From Paramacrobiotus metropolitanus (Eukaryota; Tardigrada; Eutardigrada; Parachela; Macrobiotidae): a DNA stretch of 64,000 nucleotides. This document shows, one piece after another, positions 35,605-46,743 of the stretch. Positions within the stretch are counted from its first letter, which is position 1, and the number at the start of each line of letters is the position of its first letter. The stretch lies in assembly GCF_019649055.1 (NCBI RefSeq), contig NW_026570326.1, positions 406,537-470,536 on the forward strand. The letters are read 5' to 3'. The notes under the pieces were generated by a model, which was given only the letters and a program-made list of their open reading frames with translations, was not told the origin of the DNA and did not search any database. The position numbers were made by a program, and so were the translations under genes.

Positions 35605-36556
35605 AAACGTTTTATTTGTGACTTCCTTTGCAGTGTAGTAATTAGCCTTTTCATATTGAAGCCAAAGCGAACTGTGATATCACATAAAATATGGAAATGT
35701 CATTTTGGGTCAAATATCACACGAGATACGAGCAGCTGCAAGATCGAACTTGTGCCGAGGGAGAACTGATGCTCAAACTGTAGAATCGACAGGGAAACAT
35801 TTACTGTGGTATACATAAGCTGTCCGCGCAACCCGACAGAGCAAAAGTTCCATGATCTACATTGCAACCAAACCAATTTCCAACAATTATTGCAACTCAC
35901 GGGGCAGAAAGCGCAAACAAATTAAATGTATCGAGGAACAGCTTACAGATACATGATAACAAAGTAAAAAATTTACGACGAAATTCTAAAAAAATTAGCA
36001 CGTGCGTGATGGAGTCGGCTGACACAGAGGTGTAAGATGCGACTAACACAATCCCGATTCCTTCATACCTTTTCATATGTAACTCTTCCAATGGTTTACG
36101 CATCCGCTTCAGCAAAAATATAGCTAGAGGCTAAAGTCAGTGCTGTAACATTATACTGCTCTCCTAAAACAACAATTTATTATTTATGATACAAATAAAT
36201 CAATATCAATTCCACCCTAGTAACAATGTACTGCAAGTATAACGAAAATGTAGTAGCTCCGGAGTGCACTTTCTATAGATAGCTGCAGCTCACTGGAATG
36301 TGTGAAATAGGTCCAAATGCGGAAACGATCTGCGTCATAAATATCTACGATTAGTACAGTACGTGATAGACAACGATAAAAGCTTACTGCAGACTGCTGA
36401 TTCCGCCTTTTACTGCAATTATGACCTCATTTCAAGTTTCTTAGCATCTGTACCTTGCTAAATAATCGGAATACTTGCAAAAACGGCTCTGATTTTGAAT
36501 TTTCAACGTAAGTATTTACGATAATTCAGTTTGGTAACGTCACTACATACGTATGC
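35605..36556. other. gap before the 36.5-kb Ly6 gene
   Basis: No exon recognised; the first exon of the next gene, which must supply its ATG, is likely hidden here. Confidence 0.4.
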
Positions 36557-39500
36557 CTATTCAGAACCTCGGAAAACACGGAAGTTCTTCTTGAGCTTAT
36601 GGAGCATATTGCATATAATAACAATAATATCTACACTTTTTACACGAGCAGCCGCAGTTACCTGTTATGAATGCAGAGAGTATTCTCCTGAACAACCAAA
36701 GCTGGTATGCCCTTCATGGTACGAGACCAGGAACTTGAGCGCTTATGTCAAGACAACCTGCCCTGGCTCAAGTTATTGTGCTGAAGTGTCGTACGAAACG
36801 GATCGTGGCACAAGTAGGCAACAAACTCAAGAACATTGTAAAGTTTGCATTTTACAGTATTTAAAAGTAAATGTAATCATTCAAAATAGCTGTGTGTTTT
36901 TAGTCTTCAGAATACAAATCAGTACAGAAAAATATGAGGTAACCAAACAGGGAATGTCAGTATCACAACAGAAGTAGTTTATCCACTTTTCCACTCGCTG
37001 CATTGTTTCAATGACTGAAACCCGTTTCTGGTGGTCTCCAAGGACAGCGGCTGCCGAAGAAATTCGTCTGAGCGAATCTGTCCAGTGTGATTACGCAGTC
37101 GCTCTGGCGCATTAAACGCTGCAAATACAGCTAAGGCTGCGAATACATGTAAAGCAGAAACCTAGCGAACAAACTACCGAAACCAGAAGGAGCCAAGCAC
37201 GAACCAAGTATACTAGCCTTAAATTCTGACATGTTTTCGGGAAACGGGGAAAGTACGTGAACCCGTTGACGGGCATTGGTGTCTGGAGGCGACAAGGTAT
37301 TTGGGATTTTTTCCCCAGCGATCGGCAGCAGTTAATCGTTATCCCATAACGTAATAAGCAACAAGGGAGTTTAAAGCAGCAATAAAAACATAATTTGAAC
37401 TTTTGTATTAAGTTAATTAAGAACAATAGATGCGCGAAAATCGCTAATTTTGAACTTTCTGACCTCTCTTAGGTTTTGCTAATTAACTAATTAGTGGATG
37501 AATAATTAAACCCAAGATAAATCAATAAGGTACCACTGACAACGCTTTATTCGAAAATGTCTAATGCGGATTCTAAAAGTTGAACCATAGATGGCCACAG
37601 TCCGTTAAAAACGTGTGTCGCCTGCCGGCACTATTGCCCATGAAGAGTTATGAATACAAGGGCGGGTGCACTTTCGACAGATACTGTACTTTTCATTACG
37701 TAACGGAATAAGTTACTGTCGGTTCGGACGCAAAACATGCGCCATGTGGTTTTGGTTGTTGAAAGCTGGCAGAAAATGGGGCTCCAGAACGGCACCCCGG
37801 GCGGTCGTCATGGCAGTCTTGATGCTTTAGTTCTGATTGTAATTCTACCGCCAGTGTATGACACTGTACGTAGCACTGTGAAATGGCAGCACACTCTGCT
37901 GCTCTCTACCTTCGATACCGAATACCGCTTGGGCAAGCAAAGCTATGGAACCGCGCAGCTTTAAAGAAACATGCGAATTTAGAGTTTTGACCAGTCTCGG
38001 GCGATTGCAAACTGTAATGACCAAATTGGTGATGTTGACCTTTGAGACAGCCTTATTTAGATTACATCCTGATCCGGCCGCTAATGTGTTAGAAAAAGTG
38101 CGAGTGACCACTAATATTTGGTTCGGCGCCAATCGCTTTTGCAGCTGGATCATTCCCGCCGCTCTCCCTATACCCACCACTGCGGCCGCACCAGGAAACG
38201 TGCAAGTCCGAATGATGCACGCAGTGTAAAGGCGGCTCGGCGTGTTCATCAAGGCAGCAAGTGCAATGTTAAATTGCACAAAGGCTGCTTCGTGAAATTC
38301 CGTATGAGAGAGTGATGAAAGTTTGCGAAGGCATATTGTCAGCATCGCTTGTTTTCTATATTTTATATATGAAGTAGTGGTCAAAATGCAAAGAAAAGGG
38401 TTTCAGCAGTTTTTAATTTTTTGCTGACCAGTGGTCAATTTGTTGACCACTGATGTACTACTGTTTTGAAGCACTTTTTTGGGGTATTTAATGAAGTAAT
38501 TGATTTTACGTATTTCCTGTTTTTTTAATTATTACAAAATTAAACGTTTGTATGCAGTAGACTGTCCATGGGCATTGTTGTCAGCAGGCGACATAGTCAC
38601 CACCGCTGACCGATGGGCAGCACAAGCTCACAAAAAACTCTTTCTTAACTGAATTTTTTTATCGGGAAATCCAGATTTTCAATAGGTAACTCACACTCCT
38701 TCGGGTACCGCCCGCTGGAGGGTTAACTGCACTCGCTGGTTATTTGGTGGAAAGCGGTTTGCCTGTAGCGCACAGAACTTAACTGTTCCTAGAATGGTAT
38801 ATGTTCCTAGAATTCCTGTTCCTGGAATGTACGTATATGGTAGCTCAAGAGTTACTTCTGCAGATTTTCTAGAAGAGAATGAAATATGCGGAAAGAAAGG
38901 CGAAGGTCACTAGATGTGTTCTAGTGACCTTACGCCGAACGTTTTAGTCAAATGTTGTAATTCAGATTTTCCGCTTTCTTCGCACCATGACCGGGTAAAC
39001 GTTCCACAACAACATGTCCTCGCTTTATCTATGTGCATTTCAAGCTAACTGCCTAGCTGTATTTTTAAAAAAGGCTCTGCAGAGGTAGAGAGTTCGCATA
39101 GTCGTCCCAGTAAATTATAAGGACGTCATGAATTCAATGTGGCTCATTTAGGGCGCGGAGAGCGAACAGCTTTTTTTGCCCCCTCACAAGTCAGGCTGGT
39201 CGATCACTGCAGCGTTCTGCGGAGACTATAATTAGACCGGAAACAACGGATTTCATTGCAGCCAAAAAGCGAAAGCGGAATACTGGCCTGGTGTATCGAT
39301 TGATCGAGACGTGTACTGTATGTGTGGGAGTGGGATCAACCCACTCATATTCACTTATACACGTTCTGAGTGTGTCTGGCTGGGCACGTGCTAACTGTAG
39401 AAACCGGTTTTCGCTGTTTTCGCTAAACGCATAAACCCTTTCTTGCTCATCATGTAAATTTATTCCTTTGCAGAACTTTCACGGGAAAGAACTGTCTTGG

Positions 39501-39818
39501 TGAATATGGTCTGTAAGTACACACAGTATACCTCTGATTGGATACGCTAAATTATTTATTGTAGGTAAAAACGAATACAGTTTGTGTTTTAGAGCATCAA
39601 GCCACCTGAAAAATCCAAAGCCCGGGTGCACTTTGGATGAAGGCAGCGGTGTTCGTCATGTTACGTGCTTGTGCAATACTGATTTATGCAACAACAGAAC
39701 ACTGGCAGAGCTAGTCGCTGCACGATCCGCTTACAATACTTTCTCTCCATTTTTGGCGCTTTCCGCCGTTGTGATGACCAGCCTTCGTTCGCTGTTTAAA
39801 ATCCTAAAATCTCAGTGA
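36557..39818 (+). CDS. Ly6/three-finger GPI-anchor-type protein, exons 2-4 (start exon not found)
   Basis: Exon 2 (about 36557 after TATTCAG, to 36813) has a hydrophobic leader (WSILHIITIISTLFTRAAAV) then TCYECREYSPEQPKLVCPSW ... YCAEVSYETDRG. No ATG precedes the leader in frame, so an upstream exon is needed. Exon 3 (39474-39512) aligns with the 40-base exon of the 8.6-kb gene (GKNCLG) but is 39 bases long, which breaks the conserved phase. Exon 4 (39593-39818) reads PKPGCTLDEGSGVRHV, then TCLCNTDLCNNRTLAELV, with a hydrophobic tail (FLALSAVVMTSL). An alternative acceptor at 39564 (exon start 39565) would restore an open frame with a different junction (NMVCKNEYSLCFRASS). So either splicing has shifted or a one-base loss makes this a young pseudogene. 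The 2.66-kb intron 2 contains hairpins but no gene. Confidence 0.7.
38903..38931. repeat. perfect 12-bp stem hairpin
   Basis: AAGGTCACTAGA (38903-38914) pairs exactly with 38920-38931 across a 5-base loop, inside the intron of the 36.5-kb Ly6 gene. A second inverted pair (GACCAGTGGTCA / TTGACCACTG) lies near 38424-38449. Confidence 0.75.
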
Positions 39819-39951
39819 GAACGCTAGTTGCGGAACGTGCAAAATGAAGATTAAGTTTTGTCAAAGAACAATACGATTAGTAAAACGGTTTGTAAATGTT
39901 TGTGTCCCATTCGTGCGTCCGGTGTGTGTATCCGTTAAATGATTTTTTTGC

Positions 39952-42597
39952 CTACTTTATTGTGTCCTGATATTGCCCGAAACTGCTCTTGTTAAACGGC
40001 AATACGAGTAGTTCATGCCCATCGTAATACTTTATCTCGCGGCCCAACGGTCTTATTCCGTAACAGTTTAAGCCCGATTGGGCCTCATCATACCACTGCC
40101 CGGTTTCAACACCAACGTACGACAGAATTTCAGCAGTGTCCCTATAGCACACATCCGCTCTGTACGTGGCATCGGCACGGCCACCCATACAGGCATGTGG
40201 GCCAGTGTCGCCAGTTCACATCTGAAGACATCCCGGCAGATGTTACTGGCTTGGGGTTTGGTAAAGGTCACCGAGGTGCGCGCTGCCCGCACGTAAAAGG
40301 CTTCCCGGATATCTGATGGCTGCTTCTTGTGAATGGTTAAGCTCCGTCTGATGGATACGTTGCGTCAGCGGTTTCCGTTAAACTGCCTGCGTAATTGAAT
40401 CGCGTCTTCATAACGCCGACAATCTTGGAGATCCTGATCTAAAAAAGGCAACAAAAACTAAGTAGCTTGTTATAATTACAATTCAGTCAGGTTTCGACAA
40501 CAAGCGCCGCAATACACATTTGGCTGAATGAACGCACAAATACTGAGAATTCAGACTGAAAGGTCATGCAGTTAAATTAAGAGCTGGGATGACCTTTACG
40601 TACCGATAAAGACCCGAAATTCGTCGTCTGCTTCAACGAGGCCAAGTTGGTCCGCCTGAGCGCCAGTTCCTTCGGGATAAACCGCGTACCCTTCATCTCG
40701 GTGACCTTTCGGCCTTCGTTGATATTGCGCAGATAATCCTCCATCTCGTCGCGCTGCGAGTTAGAACTGCCTTTGTTCGTGCAGGCCGACACTCCACGCC
40801 CCCGGCCCCCTCGATTCCAAAATTGGCGTTTCCGCATTTTTTCTCGCTCTCTTGTTTCTTGAAGTAATCCATGATGCGGTGCTGGGTCTCCTGGTCCTGC
40901 TTGTCAAACGAATCCTGGTATTCGCGTGTGATTTTATCGGGGCGGGCGTTCTCTTCCTTCCAGTACACCGATTCCCACATCTTTGGCGTGAACCACGCCG
41001 ACGTGGTCTCTTGCAACTTGAGCGCTTCCCCGATGAAGTGCATGAGCGTCGGCGACTGGTCACCGCCGATGAACTCCGCATCGGCGATTTCCGCCGCCAT
41101 CACGTTACTGGCGATCTCCTGCTGTAGCTGCTTGGCGTCTTCCCCGCTTAGATACACAACGGTTCCCTGGAATTTCTGCTGCAGTTCCGTGAAGAGCTTC
41201 CCGGTCTGCACGTGCTCCGCGGTCAGCGTGATGCGGCGGGCCGATGAGCGCTGCGACTCTGACGTATAATACACTTCCGCGTCGCTTAATAAATTCACTG
41301 TCCCGTTAACCAGACCGTCTTTCAGTCGCTGGCATTTCCATCCAGTGGCACAATACACCAGAAAAATCAGGGCATCCGCTTGGTTGGAGTACGGATGCCA
41401 AGAATTTTCCACTTCGTAGTCGGGATCCCATTCGGGATTCTCGATGGATAGGCGGATGCTTTCGATGGGCATGATGCGCAGCTTCATCACAGGCTTCTCC
41501 GTAAGCTTCGTCAGTTCCTGCTTAATGTGGTCAAGGAACTTTTGGTTGTACATGATCGCGGAGAACTCCACGGTAAGCGCTGCTCGAAATGATTGAACGA
41601 GAGATTCGTACTGCGGGCATTAATTAAAAGTAGAGGGGCGTAGTAATAGACGCCAGCTTCCGGAGTGCTGGTGGCAGTGGCGGTTCTTTCTCGTAGATCA
41701 GGATTCGGTAATTCAAGTAAGGAACAGAGTATCTGGCGGTCCGCGAGATCTCGCATTTGCTCCAAGTGAGAGCGGTCGGTGGGGCGGGTTCAGGATTCGT
41801 CTGCCCTTCACCTAAATCAGCAGAATTCAGCGTCAGAAAATACGCCATAATAATTGTATCAAATTAACCAGCTGCTCGTTGTTGGGCGTCTCTGGCAGTT
41901 CCATTGGGCGATCGCGCTGCACCAAGACTGCTGCCTGTAAAATCCCAGTTAATTGTTAAATATTTATAACTTGCTCTCATTGAAATCTCTGCAACATTAT
42001 GCTGTTTTAGCAACGTTTGAAGAAAGCGCGACAAAATTCGCGCGCGACCTTTATGGTATAGTACTAAGGTGCATCTATCCGTTTTACACGTAGAGGATGA
42101 AATTCGCGACAATCACGACTACTCAGTAGTCAGTACGTACCATGAGGAGTACGAGGCAAGCGACAACTCTTTCCCATCGCTTTAGTAAATTTTATCACTT
42201 TCCCTGCTGCATCTTACCCGTGTGCAGGCGCTCACGTGATACTTGATTTTAGCCGTTTCACGTCGGTTTGCAGCTATAGTTGATTGTGCAAACTGATAAA
42301 GAATATAGAGAAGAGCATGGCAGGCCAGATTTTATCGCCGGCTCAGTAAGCGCTGATTACAATGGATACGATATCAGTATCATGAGAGCGCCTGCACACG
42401 GGTAAGATGCAGCAGGGAAAGTGATAAAATTTACTGAAGCGATGGGAAAGAGTTGCCGCTTGCCTCGTACTACGTTCTACCGTTTCTCGAAATAGCACGA
42501 CGTATATCAGGACGACAATAATCAGCAGCAAAATCGTTAAAACGATCTGTAACACCCGTACATCGGATAAAAATCTCCACAGGCGATGACGAACCAT
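39952..42597 (-). pseudogene. type II membrane protein with Link-like domain, copy L4 (degenerate)
   Basis: Minus-strand exons by homology with L1: 42597-42474 (TM VLQIVLTILLLIIVVLIYVV; phase 1), 41934-41869 (66 bases), 41811-40604 and 40438-39952. The ectodomain is recognisable (VYYYAPLLLIN, MYNQKFLDHIK, YYTSESQRSSARR) but needs frame changes near 41.69, 41.58 and 40.81 kb, the last in a G-rich run. The final exon has another frame change near 40.34 kb and lacks about 28 codons, including the GADWC core of the Link-like domain, near 40.19 kb. At least four lesions plus the deletion make this a pseudogene rather than an assembly slip. It mirrors L1 across the cluster and keeps the phase-0 junction before the last exon (donor GTACGT). 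Confidence 0.8.
42132..42478. repeat. inverted duplication, arms of about 100 bp, at exon 1 of L4
   Basis: Arms of roughly 42140-42240 and 42376-42478 are reverse complements with few mismatches (right arm includes GCGCCTGCACACGGGTAAGA and GAAAGTGATAAAATTTACTG). The right arm contains the splice donor of L4 exon 1 (42473-42472), so the left arm carries an inverted copy of it. Spacer about 130 bp. Confidence 0.8.
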
Positions 42598-42796
42598 TTT
42601 CTTTGGATAAAAGTATGAGATACTACAAGCTACAGAATCGGCAGCATAAATAATGAATGTGTTTTATTGGTGCATAATTAAAGACATAAAAATATGAAGA
42701 ACAGTCACAATAGTGCAAAAAGAATATTATCAATAACATCATTAATAAGGTATCCTATCATGGGACACAATCGTTTTCTCTCAAGCAACTGGTGCC

Positions 42797-43042
42797 TTAA
42801 TAACGTTTCCTAACAACAAAAACTGTACTGCTTTCTTCAGTATAAGAGCTTATGTTATCATATGAAGTATGATTAATTAAACGGCTACATTTACTATTAA
42901 CGGCTTCCTGGGCATCTCTTTTCTTGGGGCCGCTCGATACCACATGCGCTGTAGCTTGACCAAAAAATATCAATAACCAGCTTAAAACGAGCAGCCATAA
43001 AGGAAACCGTCCAGTGCAAGGCCCAGAATATGATGACACCAT
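42797..43042 (-). CDS. small putative secreted peptide, 81 aa
   Basis: From ATG at 43042 (minus): residues 1-31 are signal-peptide-like (RFPLWLLVLSWLLIFFGQAT), then HVVSSGPKKRDAQEAVNSK with a KKR basic site and one cysteine, ending in VVRKRY. It could be a small secreted precursor, or an exon of a neighbouring gene. No family recognised; the short length makes this tentative. Confidence 0.33.
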   Translation of the reverse strand: MVSSYSGPCTGRFPLWLLVLSWLLIFFGQATAHVVSSGPKKRDAQEAVNSKCSRLINHTSYDNISSYTEESSTVFVVRKRY

Positions 43043-44100
43043 TGGAGCAGGCCCTGGAAAATGCATGATCTATTGTGTCGCAACTAAAGCCAAGCGCATT
43101 ACGAAAATTATTACTAGACAATGCTGCCTGCAGTGACCTTGTAAAAAGGTCCTTCTCGCATGCCTCGGTTTTTAATTGATTGACGCTGCTTAAGACAGCC
43201 TAAGGCACAAAAGATGGCTGGCACTTTTTATAGCCACTGCCGCCTTCTACACCCCGTGACGAAGATTTAACAGAATCAGAAAAGGGGCAAGCGGGGTGGA
43301 AGTCGGAGTTTATTACTCGCAAGCCCGGAATCACGTAGATATTGGACAGTGGAACACCGAAAGCCGTGCTATGATTTCATACTGGTGTAATTAGGATTTC
43401 GTTTTGCCTACGCGACGCGCCGCACGGCTGCCGTCCCATAGTTAAACCTGTTTACTCTGAAGCAGCGGCGCAAGCGAGCAGGTTAATAAAAAAGTCCAAT
43501 TGGCAATTGGATGGGAGCTCGGTAATCTATATGCTTTCATCAGCAAGCAAGATGACAATCCTCACCCGGTATTCTGCCGTGCAAATTTCAAAATAATACT
43601 GAATTTGTCATACTGACCGGAGTTGTCGGCCGCTGCGCAAGGGAGCGGATTATTGGTTGTGTTATTGCCCTGGGTTTGGTTGTTCGTTTGATTATTGGTT
43701 TGGGAACTGCTAACGGTTGATGCGTCTGCAACAATCAAATCGTCGTCAGTGTGTACCGTGGCCGGTCAGACCACTAGCCCGATTAGGGGGAAAACGTGTA
43801 CTTTTTGGAAAGGCATTGCAAAGATCCTTGGAACAACGGCATTCTGTACCAACACCACAGTTTCGAACTTCCCAGGGTTCGCACCACCTGTGATAATTGT
43901 TATACTGCTGGTCCCCACATGCCTGTTGATCAATCTGATACTGGTCCGCTGTAAGATCAAAGTATGCTTAATAAATACTGGTGTGGTCGTTTTTCAGTAC
44001 GAGAAGGCACTAACAGTGCACCTCGTCCGAAATCTGTTGTGTTACGTTTAAATTTTGTTGAAGTTGAATCGCATCGAAAATACTGCCAAATCCAACTTAC
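43043..44100. other. gap; plus-strand frame with one hydrophobic helix
   Basis: A plus-strand frame at about 43695-44051 contains a cysteine-bearing segment and a TM-like run (PPVIIVILLVPTCLLINLIL). No start context, splice sites or homologue supports it, so it is not called a gene. The remaining exons of the 44.1-kb Ly6 exon should be here but were not found. Confidence 0.3.
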
Positions 44101-44255
44101 TGTTTGTAAAGAACACCGTTGTTTTTTTTAACAATTTGTTACTCCTGCTTCACATTCCTTGCTGTTGCTCTTCAGACAATCCGTCGTGATGTGTTGCAAG
44201 ACAGGAGGAACGTCTCCGTTTGCATAACCGCATTCGTAGCATTTAATCGCTTTAA
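44101..44255 (-). pseudogene. Ly6 exon 2, frame-broken
   Basis: The minus-strand exon starts at 44255 after GCTGTCTAG in phase 1 and reads KAIKCYECGYANGDVPPVLQ ... DCLKSNSKECEAGVTNC, a close relative of the 0.5-kb exon (ALKCYHCEYVSGDVP). It then meets TAA at 44128-44130, directly next to an A8 run, while another frame stays open to a GTAAGT donor (exon end 44101) with the phase 1 expected for the family. A one-base slip near the A8 tract explains this; an assembly error there is equally possible. No signal exon or final exon was identified. Confidence 0.6.
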
Positions 44256-44642
44256 CTAGACAGCAAAAGAAACATGAAAAAAAAACATACACGATTGTCA
44301 GATATGACACGGAAGCAGAGCGAGAAAATGGGGCAAATAGCCTTTATTGTGAAACAATAAAGCAACCACAAACAAACACAGAAAACCAGTGCGGTATCAC
44401 TGTGGAAAGTAGCTGCCAGCGAGCTCGTAAGAATCGTGATAATGATTCAGCGTGCTGCAGGTATGCAACAGCTGATGCCGTAAAGCATGGGATCGCTCGT
44501 AAGCGCTGGGCTACGCCCCCAAGAGTGCAGAAATGCGCTGATTGGTCAGCGTAGACAAAGTATACGCTGAGTGAGCAGCGTAATAGCGCGGCACGAATGG
44601 CGTTGCCATGTGCGGGCGGGCGACAGAGCAAAGCCACAAGAG
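44256..44642. other. host/element transition
   Basis: Base composition turns from AT-rich to GC-rich here. No gene seen. The left end of the giant element is probably at or just right of this stretch. Confidence 0.35.
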
Positions 44643-44730
44643 GTGTCTACCGCCTCGAGTGTGCGGTCTCTGACATGCCTCTGGGCGGGAGTGGGAGGTC
44701 CTGCAAGCACCTTCCGATTCTGCCCCTGGC

Positions 44731-44815
44731 TAACCCGGTAGGGTGCCAGGATCCGATACCCGGTAGGGCCGGATGCCACTTTGTCTCTAAACCCGGTAGG
44801 GTCGCTTCCTCCCAG
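44731..44815. repeat. ACCCGGTAGGG motif repeated three times
   Basis: Occurs at about 44731, 44759 and 44790 with 28-30 base spacing, in the non-coding left part of the element. Confidence 0.65.
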
Positions 44816-45453
44816 ACCCGCGGTGCAGTGCACCGAACGGCCGAAATCTGGAGTGCACTCTGGTTGCAGGGGGTTCCAGTGTGGTTTGAAGGCTTGGTTG
44901 GTCGAACAAGTACAAAAATAAAGTTTATAAGGCTCATTGGTTAAACATCGAAATAAAAGATCACAATTCCGGTGAGAATTAAAGAAAGTAAGATCATAGT
45001 TAGATATCCCAAAGCCAATTCCTTTGGTTAAATGGCTAAGTAAAAACATCAATTCTTTGGTTAATAAAGTCTAGAAAAACCAGGTATGGTTAAAAAACTA
45101 GACGCAAAATGGCTTATTCCGACTAGGTTTACCACAGGGCCAATCTTGTCCACACGGGTCCTAGTCAACGGTCCGCTTTATCCGATAGGATCAGCCTGGT
45201 CCTGTAGATCCGGGGCGACGGTTCCCAGAGATGTCCGCAGGGGTCCAGTTAAGTAAATCCAGCAGTGCGGTATATGGAAAGCACTGTTGCTTTCGCAAGG
45301 ACAGGTTGTCCCCTTCCTGATTAAAGTATGGTGGACCAAGCCCGGTTGGGCGGTCCATGAGGGCCAATAAGTAAGGCCTCTGGGCAGGAGTGGTGCTCCA
45401 ATGACCCAAATGGTATGCTGGACCAATTCCGTTTGGATGGCCCACATGGATCT

Positions 45454-45945
45454 CTAACTTGGACCGGTTTGGTCGTGCATGCCGGTTTGGTCATGCACCT
45501 CGGGACCAAAAAATTTCAAAGTTCGAGTGCACCCCGGTTGGGACATGCATCTCGGGCCAAAATCTTCTAAGTCCAGGAGGGCCACAATGGAGAAATTTCT
45601 AAGTCCCTGGACCGAAGTGGTGTGATCGACCAAACCCGTTGGGGCGGTCCAAACTCGGTCTCTGACATGCCTTGGGGGAAATCCTAGGTTCCATGGTGAT
45701 GGGACTTGTCTCTGGCTAGTGCGGGACGTAGGAGTCCTGTATAACCGGCTTTGGCGCTCCGATGTGGACTTAGTCGTTTTTTGCTGAGCCACGTCGTTGG
45801 ACGTGCCAAAAAACTTAGTCATTTTTCGATGGGCCAAGTCGTTGGACGGGCCAAAAGACTTAGTCATTTTTCGATGGGCAAGGTCATTGGACGGGCCAAA
45901 AAACTTAGTCGATTTTTCGACGGTCCAAGGTTGATGGCGGGCCAA
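45454..45945 (-). CDS. possible repeat-encoded ORF near the element's 3' end
   Basis: A 163-codon frame whose first third is the 15-residue repeat (FGPSNDLAHRKMTK, three units) and whose rest is Arg/Pro/Thr-rich without recognised motifs. It may be a chance frame in tandem DNA of the 3' untranslated region or LTR. Confidence 0.2.
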   Translation of the reverse strand: MARHQPWTVEKSTKFFGPSNDLAHRKMTKSFGPSNDLAHRKMTKFFGTSNDVAQQKTTKSTSERQSRLYRTPTSRTSQRQVPSPWNLGFPPRHVRDRVWTAPTGLVDHTTSVQGLRNFSIVALLDLEDFGPRCMSQPGCTRTLKFFGPEVHDQTGMHDQTGPS

Positions 45946-45993
45946 ATGGACTTAGCCGCTTTTTCGACGGTCCAAGGTTGATGGCGGGCCAAA
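45768..45993. repeat. 45-46 bp tandem repeat, about 5 units
   Basis: Units begin ACTTAG(T/C)C, continue TTTTTCGA(T/C)GG and end GGGCCAAA. The 45-bp period is a multiple of three, so minus-strand frames across it show a 15-residue repeat (FGPSNDLAHRKMTK). The two leftmost-in-frame units diverge more. Confidence 0.8.
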
Positions 45994-46743
45994 GTTGCAG
46001 ACTCGTTGAGTCTGGTCAGTCTCACTAGCCGTGGGCCATGAGTTTCCCTGAGACCGTGGCCATAACAAAATTAGTGACTTCTGACGAAAACATCAGATTG
46101 GCCTGGCCAAACTCCAAAAATTAAGTTGTGGGCGCCGGTAGGCGTTTACCACAAAGGAGTCGGTCTGCTGACTAGGAGCATCCTCGTTTGGCCTTTGGGC
46201 GGTGCGTCTTTTTGATGAGCCTCTGGGCGGTCCATGGTGAGGATGTTGAAAGTAGCATGCAAAGTGGGTGTACCACAACTTCAATGTGGTTCCCACACTC
46301 ACTTGTCCCAGTTGCCTGGTGTGGCGACTAAACTCGTGAGCCGCATATGGTCCGTTAGGCACCTAGCGGGCCTGGTCCAATTTCTATGGGCCAGGGCTTG
46401 TCCACGGCTTGTCGGAACTTCTATGCGGGCCGTCGCCACGTTCTGGGCGCTGAATCTCTTCCGTGCCGGTGAACAAGGCTTTGTGCCAAGCTCGGTCCGG
46501 GGGACTCCTGGGACTGGGATGGCCGAACCAAATTCATGGTCCCAGCCGCTAAGCCAGAGCCTATCCGGGGAATCCGGTTAAGATCCAGGGATTTAGGTCC
46601 GGTGAGGTAGACGATACATGGCCGTAAGCCACGTTTGTTGGGCGAGGGTAACAACCGTTGGATTGTACCCATTGCTGTGTTCAAGTCTGGTTTAGCCGAT
46701 GTCGGTCCATTTCTAGGGCCGACATGCAGGAATGGCCGTTGGC
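45994..46743. other. 3' non-coding part of the giant element
   Basis: GC-rich, with scattered GGGCGGTCCATGG-like motifs. No long convincing frame. The 3' LTR probably lies between here and 44.6 kb. Confidence 0.35.

Noticed and set aside
37845-38384. 179-codon minus-strand frame and the overlapping plus-strand frame in the Ly6 intron
   Set aside because: No family, signal peptide or splice context; the two frames overlap on opposite strands, so neither is convincing.
43695-44051. Plus-strand frame with a TM-like helix
   Set aside because: One hydrophobic run alone is not enough; no conserved motif and no start or splice context.
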